This document shows, piece by piece, positions 50,166-62,000 of a stretch of DNA of 64,000 bases (positions are counted from its first letter, which is position 1; each line of letters begins with the position of its first letter). The stretch spans positions 52,636,214 to 52,700,213 of the forward strand of contig NC_091017.1 of the NCBI RefSeq assembly GCF_041296385.1, read 5' to 3'. A model generated the notes under the pieces. That model was given only the letters and a program-made list of their open reading frames with translations. It was not told the DNA's origin and searched no databases. Both the position numbers and the translations under genes were made by a program. Source of the stretch: Aphelocoma coerulescens. Taxonomy: Eukaryota > Chordata > Aves > Passeriformes > Corvidae.

Positions 50166-51799
50166 AGTGTGAGAACAATGCCCTGCCGTGTAATACTTAC
50201 TTGGTTTTCCATACTCTGTTATGATTACAAAGCAAGGAGGGGGAGCTTTGTTTCTCAGGGAATTTTTAAGCAATTAACAGTGTTCAGTTTTGTAAAGGAC
50301 AAATAAACCATGTTTATGTAAGTGGGAATAGTTCCTCCTTCTGGCACGCACTGTATATACAGGTGGAGTGTTTCTGTTAAATATGCACACTGGAAAGGCT
50401 TTGCTTTGGGGAATGTGGTGAACCTCAGGACCCTGGCAACCCTTCAGTGGTTTCTAAGAGGTTCTTCAGCTGAACAGCCAAAGCCTGTAAACCTTCCCTG
50501 AGTTTGTGAAATCTCAGTCCTTGATCTCTTTCTACTCTGACAACAGATAATTCCTCAGCCAAGCATTCAACTCCATATTGGTTGTTTTATTTTTGGTATC
50601 ACTTGGGTTTTTTTTTCTCCTTTGATGTGTAAAGTTGGTTTTGTTCCAGGAACAATAAAAATCTCTCTTTTGCTTTGTGTTTATTCAATTGTGATGACTA
50701 ACTTTAAATTTAATGTTAAAATTAAAAAGAAGCTTAAACTGATTTTTATAAGCATTTTTGCACAGGAAGGTGCAAGAATCCAAACAGTCCTATCTAGGCA
50801 ACCACCTAGGCAACCACTATCCCCAGGCACACATATGCCCCACGAGAAAACTGTCATCCCAATGCTCTTTCATTTTATGTTCAGTTTAAGCTGGACCAGT
50901 TAAGAAGTTATTGGTTAATAAGTGCTCACTCCACACAGGATTTTCCTGTGTATTGTATTTTTCAGAATAGTATGTAGCCAGTATCTATTAAATAGTTTTC
51001 ATGTATGTTTTCAAGAATACCTTTTAGATCCCAGGAAGTATTAGATACCCTTTTAAGACTTGTTTTAGGACATCACTCTTGCCGAGTCTCCATGTGAAAA
51101 GCACATTTTGCAGCAGCAAAGTCTGATCCTCTGGTTTGGCAGGCTAGAGTGGAAGAATAGTCTGGTGAAAGGGGCTTCAAGTAGCCAAGACTCTTGGAAG
51201 CTGAAAGCTTTTTTGGACTTAAGAAAATCAACTACGACTTATGTTTCTTATGAAACTGAGATGCCAAGGTCATGCAAAAAGAGGAAGTTTAACAGTGATC
51301 TCACAGGCTATTCACTTCATGATAAGCACTGAAGTGTCATATCATCATTTAGGATACTCTACTGAAAACTTATGTCTTCCTCTGAAAAAACAAAGCAAAA
51401 CAAAATAGAAACTGAGACCTTTTTTATTAAAATGCAAAATAAAACTCATGTTTATATTTTTTGTTTTAGAAAACTCATCCTTAAAGAAGGGCATTACATT
51501 TCTCATTTCAGAGAAAGTGGAACCATTTTTTTCAGTATTTCCAGAACAACCCCTCCCACACCCTACTGACATTTTCAGGATAACTTTTTCTTGCAAAATT
51601 ATTTGCTTGATGAAAATGCCTTTCTTATTTGTTTAATTCTTGTTAAATTAAAATTTATTCATTTACTTACATAAGCATCGTAATATTAAAATCGAGGTAG
51701 ATAAGCAATGCTTTTCATTCCAAAATGGTCAAAGTAGAATTTGTTGTTTCTTTTTTAAAGAACAAGATTTCATTTCTACAAAAATATTTTCAATTCATA

Positions 51800-52312
51800 C
51801 AACAGACCCCATATGTTGTATGCTGGGCTCCTCACTACAAGACAGACAAGAAGTTACTGGAGAGGGTCCAGCAGAGGCCACAAAGGATGAGGGGTTTGGA
51901 GCATCTCTCTTACGAAGAGAGACTGCAGCAGCTGGGCCTGTTTAGTCTGTGGAAGAGAAGACTGGGAGTGGGTCTCATTAATGCATATAAATATCTCAAA
52001 GGCAGGTGTCAGAGGATGGTGCCAGACCCTTTTTGGTGGTGCCCAGTGATAGGACAAGAAGCAGTGGCCATAAACTAAACCACAAGAAGTTCCACCTCAA
52101 CTTGAGGAAGAACTCCTTTCCACTGAAGGTGGCAGAGCACTGGAACAGGCTGCCCAGGGAGGTCATCGAGTCTCCCTTTCTGGAGACATTCCAAAGCCAC
52201 ATGGACGAGTTCCTGTGTCACCTGCTCCAGGTGACCCTGCCCGGGCAGGGGGGCTGCACCAGATGACCTCCAGAGGGCCCTTCCAACCCTAATGATTCTG
52301 TGATTCTGTTAC
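51800..52312 (+). mobile_element. CR1 LINE 3' portion
   Basis: Classic CR1 landmarks in order: GGAGAGGGTCCAGCAGAGGC, AGACTGCAGCAGCTGGGCCT, CTCATTAATGCATATAAATA, TGGAACAGGCTGCCCAGGGA, CCCTTCCAACCCTAATGATT and the terminal ATTCTGTGATTCTGTT. It retains remnants of the ORF2 C-terminus but is 5'-truncated. Immediately upstream of the OCIAD2 CpG island. Confidence 0.93.
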
Positions 52313-52379
52313 CTTCATTAACCCCATACCCTTGCTAAAAGACCGTTCTGAATTTCACTGGGGAAATCCGAGAACGCGG

Positions 52380-52935
52380 AATTTTCTTGGCGTCCTCGGT
52401 GTTTCTCTACCGGAGCAGCCCACGGGGAGGCGAGAAGTGCTCGTGTAGTAGCAGATCCTGGTAGGAGCGAGGAGCCGGGGCACGAGAGGAACTGGGTGGC
52501 ACTGCGGGCCGGCTGCCCGGGCTGTCCCTGCACCCGGCGGCCGGGAGGTGGCGGTGGAGCCCGGCAGCACGGGCGGGCCGGCCTCCGCCCCAGCGCCGCT
52601 CAGCCCGGGAGGCGGGCACGGGCTGCAGCCGCTCCCCGCCCGGCCGCGGCTCCTGTGCAGGCGGGCCCACTCGCGGGCTTCCGGGGCCGGCCGGGCCGGG
52701 CCGGGTCAGCCCAGCCCATTCCGCTTCCTCCGAGGAAGGTAAGCGCGGCTGGGGGGCTGTGAGTGTCAGACTCCTCCTTTCCGCGCCAAGCGGCTGAGCT
52801 CTGCGGGGCCGGGTTTCTGCGGCGTCACGGCGGGGGGAAGGCTGGAGCCGGGGCGTGGCTCTCGGCGGCCGGCCCGGGGCAGGCGGGGTCTGCGGGGCGT
52901 GTGCCGCCTCAGCCCCACGGGCCGTCTCCCCTCAG
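52380..52935 (+). promoter_or_regulatory. OCIAD2 CpG-island promoter and untranslated first exon
   Basis: About 550 bp of GC-rich sequence. A CCGGGCCGGGCC-type pentamer run (about 52681-52705) precedes CCGCTTCCTCCGAGGAAG, a pair of ETS-like words, ending at donor GTAAGC (52739). I take the exon ending at 52738 as the OCIAD2 5' UTR exon; its transcription start is not determined. Confidence 0.75.
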
Positions 52936-53346
52936 TGTAGGAAGCACATTGATGTGCTGGAGGGTCTGGAGTGTAAGTCCTGTTCGGAGCGGCTGAGGAA
53001 GCTGCGCGTCTTTAGCCTGGGGAAAAGGAGGCTCAGGCTTATTGCCCTCTACAACCACCTGTAAGGAGGTTGTAGCCAGATGGGGATTGGTCTGCTCTCC
53101 CAGACGACTAATAACAGGCCAAGAGAACGTGGCCTCAAGCTGTGCCGGACGAGGTTCAGGTTGAACATCAGGAAGAATTTCTTCACAAAAAGGGTGATTA
53201 GACATTGGAATGGACTGCCAGGGAAGTGGTGGAGTGGACGTGACACTTAGTGCTATTATCTAGTTGACAAGGTGGTATTCGGTCATAGCTTGGATTCGAT
53301 GATCTCAGAGGTCTTTTCCAGCCTAATTCGTTCTGTGATACTGTGA
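52935..53346 (+). mobile_element. CR1 LINE 3' portion
   Basis: Begins within the edge of the CpG island with GTAGGAAGCACATTGATGTG, then GAGCGGCTGAGGAAGCTG, GGTTCAGGTTGAACATCAGG, TTAGACATTGGAATGGACTG and a terminal TTCTGTGATACTGTGA. Same orientation as the 51.8-kb copy but a different subfamily or age. Lies in OCIAD2 intron 1. Confidence 0.9.
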
Positions 53347-56009
53347 AAGCAATCCTCTGTGCTGGCCGGGCGTGGACTGCCCGGGGTGAGGGCACTGAGC
53401 AGCTGCTGCATTCCCCAGCCCCGTGCTGTCAGGTGGTGGTAAAGAGTTTTTCATTGACGACCTAGTGCAGCTGCTCTATAGACTCTCCTTTGAAATAAGA
53501 GCCTGAGTTTAAAACAAAGAGCCAGTTTAGTTAGATGTGAAACATGTTGTGTCTTGCCACCTTTCGTCTTCCTCACAATGGTCCTTGAAGCGCCTCTCTG
53601 AAATCCTTGACGAGTTGTCTCGGTGATGAGTGCCCTGGGCATCACAGCCCACTGCATGTACTAGTTAATACGTGCAATTTTGGCTCCCTCTTTCTTCCCC
53701 GAAGTAGTCCTAGAAATTATGGGGTCACCATTCCTATTCAGAAGGAGGCTTTTTATTGAAAACAGAGTATAGGAAGTTGACAAGTCTCACATTTGAAAAA
53801 CTTAGCTATCATCTTGCATACTGCTTCTTTATCATCCCATTAGAGGTATTGAAACCATGAGATATTTCAGGAGCCTGATATTATCATTTTCCTCCATAAA
53901 TGAATAAATGATCCAGAACAGTTCTTGTAGAAGACGAGTAAGTTTTTTGAGTATTTGATCCTTGCAAACCACATTGATTTAATCTTGTAATACATAGGTA
54001 TTTCACTTAAACTAATATAATTGGGGAATTCTTCCCAGAATATATAGTTAATTGTTACACTTAGAATTACATGTCAGGTTGAGAAAACAGCAATGAGTAT
54101 TACAGAAAATTACAAGAAAGTTAAGTTTCTTCAGTAAGCTAATGGAAATAAACTTAATTTTTGGGATGACACTTGTCTTTGCAAGACACAGGGCCTCAAA
54201 ATACTGGAACACTTTTACATTCCTCAGATAGGAGACACCATGTCTGCTAGGTATGAATATTAATAATTCAGTTACATAATATTTTTATGACATCACTTCT
54301 GTCTATTTGTTTCATTCTTGCCAGTATAGCTTTTGGCTTTCATCCCATGAAAGATGGGATGATGGCAGATGTACCATGAGGCTGCTTAAAGGGCTAAATA
54401 TTTTTGGGGTTCATAATGTTGAAGCAGTAGCATAGCTGAATAACTTATAATTCAGGAGAAACATGTACTTTGGACAATATAGGAGTCCAGTGGCAAACTG
54501 GAAATCTTTATAAACTTAATTTATACCCATTCTTTTCCCCTTGTTTTATTATTATCCCCCTGTGACTCAGCTGTTTTATCATCATGAAAAAGACAAGCGC
54601 TTTAAATCTGTTGCAGCAGTTAGAAACTGTTTCCAGTGATTATTTTTATGCAGCCGTCTGCACAAGTAGGCTTTGTGAGTAGATAAGAACAAGAAAGCAG
54701 ATAAGAATAAGAAAATTTGATTGATTTTTGATTGACGCAAATCTCTTTAAAGTTTTATGCATCTTTCTCATATTTTATGTCCTTTTTTTGCATTAAGTGA
54801 CAAGAGACTGATAAAACCTAAATTGCTCTCAGACTGAGGAAGACAGTGCAGAGCTGTGAGCTTCCCTCATATAATATGGGTTTTCAAACCTACGTTTTTT
54901 CAAAGACACAGTGATCACTGTCATTTCTGCAAGTGTCTGAGAATAAAGTGCAGACTGGTGCAAATGCAATGCTTTATTTAAGTTTTTTTTACCAAGGGGA
55001 GAGGAGGTTATGTTGTTTCTGTTCCATTTCTTAAAAAAGCTTCACTGTCTGAATATCTAATGTATGTGAAGCAGACGTTGCTTGAACTTTATAGCTATGT
55101 AACTGACCCCAAAATAAGTGCAGGAAGTGGTTTATACAGTAATATTGTGAATGCCAAAAAACATTTAGGTCAATAAATTGTTGCATATCTTTTCTGTTTA
55201 ACTCTGCCCTTCACAGTCACTTTAGCCTTGCACAGTGCCACCATTCTCAGAAGGTACTTTTGGAAAAGCAGAAGGGCCCTCTATGTTAATAAAGTGCCAG
55301 ACCATGCAGCAAAGTGCTAGGTAAAAATCCAATTTACATGTTTGAATTACTCTATAAATAAATGAGTTTCCTTCTTGCTTTTCCCTAGCAGTGCAGTTCT
55401 CAGGCATGGAAGATTGCAACTCTAAAACTCTTTGGAATCTATTTATTCTTTCTTGTTATTTTTTTAAAGGATGTTTGTAACTGAACTGTGGTTTTGGATT
55501 TACAGATATGGTTTGTGATAGGCTTGCCTGGTGGGTCCCATGGAATCCAGGCTTCAAATGATGGCAGTGAGGATAGAAGTAGTGCAGTAATGCTGGACAG
55601 CACTCTAAAGAGGCTATTTCTTGGACCTGCAGTACATTAAAAAATTAGGAAGGTTTTAAATTACTTGCTCATATTTATTTGCATTTCTTCATGATTGAGC
55701 ATACTGTACTAGGTCATGATTCAGCATTTAATTGTAGTTACTGACTTACCTGCATAAGTTAGACACAAGTCTGTGTTGCTGATAAGTGATACACTGTGCT
55801 ATAGACTGTATCAGGTGACTGAATGCTGTGTGCTGTAAAAAGTACACTCCTTTCAACCTGGTCATTTTTGTTTCTAGGTGAACATTGGACTTACAAATAT
55901 CAGTATGATATCTTGACTTTTTACCTTTGTACCTAGCAGAAAGTAGCCAAGCATAAAATGCATAGCTTCTGCTGAACAAGAGCAGTAGCAGAGTACAAGG
56001 AAAGAGACA
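53347..56009 (+). other. OCIAD2 intron 1 (rest) and 5' UTR part of exon 2
   Basis: AT-rich. Two candidate acceptors precede the start codon: TTTCTAG ending at 55877 (stronger pyrimidine tract) and ACCTAG ending at 55936, so exon 2 has an uncertain UTR boundary. Confidence 0.65.
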
Positions 56010-56069
56010 ATGTCTTCTGGAACAGTCCAACAGGAGAGTCAGACACCTCCAATAAAGCAACCTGGATGG
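56010..56069 (+). CDS. OCIAD2: OCIAD2 coding exon 2 (residues 1-20)
   Basis: MSSGTVQQESQTPPIKQPGW then donor GTAAGC, phase 0. The sequence itself is weakly conserved; it is accepted because of its strong donor, good start context and correct phase with the next exon. Confidence 0.85.
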
Positions 56070-59000
56070 GTAAGCTGGGTTTCCTCCCTTTTATTTCAAT
56101 GCTATTGCTAATGAATAACTAGGATTTTGCCTCAATTGCTCTTACTGAAGAGAGAAATAGGTGTCTGTTAGCTTAAGCGTGTACATGAAGAGGGGAAAGG
56201 ACAGTGTGTTATTTTTCCTGGTTCACTGTGCTCAGAGGGCTAGGAGTTGTGAATCTTAAGTCTCTGATTTATGCCCTGAGTTACAAGCTGGCATAGCCAT
56301 GGTGTCAGAGTACAAGTCCAGTACAACCTGTCCCCAACAAGTTCCATATGCACATGTCTATGTATTCAGAGGGGGAGAAGGGAACAGTATGGCACAAGGA
56401 TCTGGTCTACAGCTGTACAGAAGATGAACATTCTCCTCTGATAGAGAAATCAAGGAATTTAAGTGTGGTACAGTTTTTTGCTAACCAGTCACTACCAGGG
56501 GGCAGCAGTATTGGGCCGATCTGCAAGGAAGGGGCACAAGTGACAGCAGGGTGGCAGGGGCTAGGGCCTCAGGTGCAGGGAGCACAGTACCCAAAAAAGG
56601 AAGAGAGCAGATCCAATGATGTTAACCAGGGTCAGCCTACAGTCAGTTCAGTGATGCCAGGCAAGTCCATAGGAATAAGGTAAGTCTGATGCTAAGCCAG
56701 GTGATCAGGTTAGCACGGCAAGGTAAGACATGGTATACCTACAAAGTTAAGGCAAGGGCCTGAGCTTATATACAGCTCCTGAGCTGAAAGGCAGAGGCCC
56801 TGGGCAAAGCTTCTTGCTGCTTTCTCTGAGCTTTGCTCTTTTCACAGCAGTCTAATTCAGTATTACACAACTGTGCCATGTTAGAGCTGACTCTGAGCCC
56901 AAGCAGCTAAAACCCTGGCAGGATGTGTATGGAGGCAGAAAGGTTGCAAAGCCTGTTGGTGTGCTTGGGGCTCTGATACTCATTTCCTTATCTTTCAGTC
57001 AGCCTGTTTGTATTTTACTGTATTTGCTATGACCTTGCTCTGAAACCAGTTTGAAGTGGTTCTCTGTGGTCTGGAGTGGAGTCAATTCTGTGTTGTTCAG
57101 CCAAGCAGCACCACCATTAACCTCTGTGGGAGCAGTGCTTGAAGAAGGGCTGAGATATTAATTAGCTATAATGTGAAATGTGTGGCTATGGCCAATAGAT
57201 TCATTTCATTATTATGTCTATAAAATCATGGATCAGTCAGGCATAAAATGAGATAGAATCCTGTAACAGATGAATGTGCTCTTTTTCCCAAGATATTGCT
57301 TGTTCTATGATGTCTGGTTTTTCTTTCAAGAATATGTGTGTTTGAAGATGTTGTGTTTTTACAGAAAAATGTAAACATTTCAGTTAATTTTAACTTAATG
57401 ACATCTCCGTTCCCTTGGCTTTTCTTGATGAGCACAATGTCATGGTATGGAATTGGAATATCCCTTGGATCAGCTGGGGTCAGCTGTCCCAGCTGTGTCC
57501 CCTACCAAATTGTTCTGCACCCCCAGCCAATTTGCTGGTGGGGCAGCCTGAGAAACAGAAAAGGCCTTGACTCTGTGTAAGCTCTATTCAGCAGTAATTG
57601 AATATCCCTGTATTGTGAACACTGATTTGGTCACAAATCCAAAACCTAGCACCATAGCAGTTACTATGCAGAAAATAAACTCTTGTCCAGTTGAAACCAG
57701 TACACCCATTTATTTCAGATGTCTGATAATGACACTACAAGTGCTAAAACTGAGTCTTTTCTTAAAGAAGGAAAAATAATTTTATGTCTGCAGGTCAATA
57801 CTCTGGATAGTAGACTGCAAGAGAGAATACTGTCACTTTTTCCTCTCAATCACAATGGGTGAAAAAAGAGCTACCTTAAAGAAGTCTATTGGTGGCCTAA
57901 TTTGTATTAGGGTGAAGCCAGTATGGTTGAGTTCAGTTAATGCCATGGATATATTTAAATTGCTCAGAGAGAAAGTTCTACTAGTGGGGAGTCTGGCAGA
58001 GTTTATGTTGACCCTCTTCTGAATACTTGCAAAATCTGCTCTTACTGAACTTCAATTGACTTCTATACAGAGCAGAACTTGATTTTTGAAACTGCCACTC
58101 TGCCTTTATTTCCTGTCATTTCTTGCTGGGAGAGATAATGTAGCTCATGAGAATAAAATTACTAACAGATATAAAGCAATATGCTTCTGAGGCAAGCAGC
58201 AGCTGAGTAATTGTAGGAAAGACCAACAAGATGGGTGGTTTAAACTTAAAACCTATGTAGTTCTTTCTGTTTCTGTATTGGGGCATCAAGATTTTGTCAC
58301 ACCGCTAACAGAATAGGGAATTTCACTTGGAGGTTTTTGTATTTTATTTGTTTTTTAAATAATTTATCTTCTTTAATTGATTTATTTTTTTTCTTCCTGT
58401 AAGATTAAATTCAGCAAACTAATCCAGGTTTATGCTTTCAGCCAATGTTGTTTTGTCCCATCTCCCAAATTCAAGATGGAGAGATTGCAAGGATCCGTAA
58501 AGAATGCAAACAGGAAAGTTTCTGGTACAGAGGTGGGTGATCCAAAGTCATACTTACCACACAGAATGACTTCTTGATGTATGTATGCAAAACTGTCTGC
58601 AAAATGCTTTTTTGTTGGAACACTGTTGTGGGTTAACTATGTCATGTTAAGTTAAGCATTGTATTCTTAAAGGTTTAATTGAATTGTTTGCGTAATCGTT
58701 GTAGGTAAAAGTGGTTGAATTGAGGTCTTGTTTAATGTGAACTTTAGCAATTGTAGAGTTGGTTCTATCCTTGAAGTCCATTATTACAACCACCTTAGAA
58801 ATGTTTTACTTCATTACATACTAGTGCCTTTGAATGGAAGGCAGGCATGGCTACATGTCTTTGATTTCTGAAATTCTTTGTGTGTTAGGACATCGAAAAG
58901 ATTAGTACTCAGTGTTTTAGTGCCTTTTAAGTCCACCCTCTCAGTTTGTATCTAAATTACATATTTCCTGAATAGAGAAGATTGAAAAGGGTTTCAGCAT

Positions 59001-62000
59001 TTCATCGGAGCTGCTGTCGTTACAAGTGTTGCAGTAGTTAGAGGAGATACTCAGATTGTGGAAACTATTATGTAATAAATATATATATATATATATAGCA
59101 TTACCTCCAGATGTTACAGCATGGCTGATGTCTAATGTGTGAGGACATCCTTGCTTCGAAGAGAATGTAATCTGAATGAGCAGATATAATAGGTGATTAA
59201 GACAGTAGGCAAAGTTAATGTTTAGAAGTAGTATGTTTAACATTAGAAACATAAAACATTTAACATATAAGAGTATTTACCAAATAAGTAGTGAATTTTG
59301 GCTGATACCAGCTACTCTCCTTTTCATTTTCACAGCTCTTCCTTTATCTCTTGGAAGCATGCTTGTCACCCAGGGGCTAATCTCAAAAGGTAAAGATATA
59401 AAAAATACATTATTAAAGTGCTGGTTTTTAAGACCAATATTCCTCTCACTCATTACCGTCATTGGTATGGTGATTTGATTATTATGTGTGCATTGCCACA
59501 GTCATTCTTTTGAAAGAACATGAACTGAAAAGAGAATTTGCAAATCCAAAGACAGGTGGCTGGATTCTGTCTCCATGATTACATGTATTTGAGTAGAGCC
59601 TTCACTGGGGCAGCCTGTGAGGCAGAGCATTGTACAACCCGAGCGGGGGTGTTAGAGTTGGGTACAGTAGCTCTAACTGTTTGTTTATTTGAAAAATGCT
59701 GGCAATGTTTTTACAGTGACCATGTATCAATATGACTACAGCTTTGGTGCAAAGGGACAAGGAGTACTGCCAAAGTGAGGAGACAGAGAACTTTCTGTAG
59801 AGATGGCTTACGATCTGCAGGCTAACACAAAAGAAAATTGTATTCTGTTTATGTGGTGGATGAGCCTGGTTCTACACATGGCACCTTCAGTTTCCCTGCT
59901 GGGGGCCTTGACTGTGTATAAGGTTGAGGTTAGTGTTTTGGGGAAAGAGTGAGGGGCATCCACCCTGAAGTCTGCTAAGCTATACCACAAGAGGCTGATG
60001 TGGGTTCCCAATTCCATCCTTGACCTACGAGCTTGTAGGGAGACAGGGAGGGAAGAAGAGAAGGTGTGTCAGAGAAGGAATACACATTCAAGAAAGGGTG
60101 AGCAGCGATAGGAAGGGCACTGGGGCTGTCTCCGTAGCTAACATGCCAGCCTCTGGCACCAGGTACTCTTCTCAGTTTCTGTTCATTGTACTTGGATGTT
60201 TCTGACCAGCTGTGAAGTAACAAATGCCCTTATTAAATAATCATTATCGTGTGTCAACAATTGGAGGGGGGTGATTAGAAACAAGCAACACTTTTGTTCC
60301 TCCCTCGCCTGAGAGACACAATATAAAATTGCATAGATCAAAGTGGGCAAAGGCCCTTGTGCTTAGCATAGGCTGAATGCTTCTCTGTCTAAACACTCTT
60401 CTGATGGCTGCACACAGTACCCTGCCTCTAGAAGAAGCTGGAGCTTCTATGCCTCATTATTACTGTCTGAATGCATGTAACAGTGCAACCAGTGTTCGCT
60501 TCCCTTCCTTTTGCCACGGTAGTCTTGCTGTGTGGAGCCCTCCTCCACAGCATGGCACTCCTCTGCCAGACACATAGCTCTCAGAGGAATACTGGTTTCA
60601 CCTCCTGAGCTTAACTGGGGGAATGTGGATTTTGGTGGAAAAGCTAAAGACAGCTTTTTGCTTTTCTTGTTTAGCACACTGTGTTCTCCTCTTAAAGGCC
60701 CAAATGTGTGATCTTCCCTCTCCAGAGGAGGAGGCTAGATACCAGTGGTACAGTTTTAATCAATAGCCACAGAAAGCTGCCAAAGAGCAGTTTTGTCCTA
60801 CTTACACAGCACAAGGAGCTGGACCCTGTGTAAGAGATTTAATTTTGCTGTTTTATATGCAGGGTTGGTTTGTGCTGAAACATAAGCCACCATCACTTCT
60901 GCAATGCTGCAGGTGTCACCAGTGGCAGACATGCTGCTTTCATGTTGGTTTACATTCTGAGCTCCTGCCTGAGCTGAATCCTGCAAAGTCCAGGTTCTCT
61001 TCCTCTTACAACTCTAGGACTACCCCAAAACACATGCACTAAGAACTAGTGGAATGGAAAGTGCCCTGATGTACTGAAATCTGAGTTAGTGGACTTAATA
61101 CCATCCTCACCTTAAGAAATGCAAAAGCCTGTAGGAAAATTGGTGCCCTGGTTTTGAGGGCTGATGAGTTCCTCAAGTGAATAAGCTTTCTGCCCATTTC
61201 CTTTTTTGTAGGCATTTTCTCAGCAAGCGCAAGATTTGGTCCATACCCCAAGATGGCAAGTAAGTTGTACCCAATTCTAAAAGGAAAGGAAAGGTTCTTT
61301 ACAGGCAGTATGCAGACCTTAGATGCATCTCTCTGAATTTCTTTCCAAAATCTTATTCTTTTGGAATTTATATGTTACCCCAGCAGATTAGGAAATCAGG
61401 TTTCTGATGTGTTTAAAAATAAATGTATGAAACAAGATTCTTCTAATGTAAATATTTTCAGTAGCAGCTTATGTTTACGTAATGCAATCTCTCAAATTGG
61501 TATAAACTCCAGTCTCCACTTTGTTTTATAAATTATGTCAGCCTCGTTGATCAGCTGTGCTTGGCAGATTGCACAACTTATGGTATCAAGAAGTCACAAT
61601 ACTAGAATATATAAAATGGTATGGTCCTTTTCGTGTTTTCATTTGATTGATCTCAACTGTCTAATTCAAAACCATGGATTGATAAAGAAAGCAAACGGAA
61701 GCACAGAAACTGTACTGTACAGTAAGGTGGCTCATAAATGACAAGAAATTAAATTGATTCCTTCTTCAGTAAAAATTCAGCAGGAAATCAAGGATATTGA
61801 AGTAGTCTTTTATTCTGACTCCAATGAAAGCCACAGTGCAACAGTATGGCAAATTGATGTTCTGGCTTCTTAGAAGGCCAGAGAAATTGGTGTTAAAAGT
61901 GTGATCATTAGAAGTAAACCATGGTGTGCAATTAAAGGCAAGAACAATTAGTGCTGACATTGTGTATTAATTTTATTTTCACTAATCTGTTCCTCTAAAT

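Larger units (their letters stand above)
47321..52380. other. Intergenic region between divergent CWH43 and OCIAD2
   Basis: About 5 kb, AT-rich, with an LTR-type element ending near 50.16 kb and a CR1 copy at 51.8-52.31 kb. I see no gene of its own. Confidence 0.7.

Noticed and set aside
51725..52266. Open frames resembling a reverse-transcriptase C-terminus
   Set aside because: These are remnants of CR1 ORF2, not a host gene.
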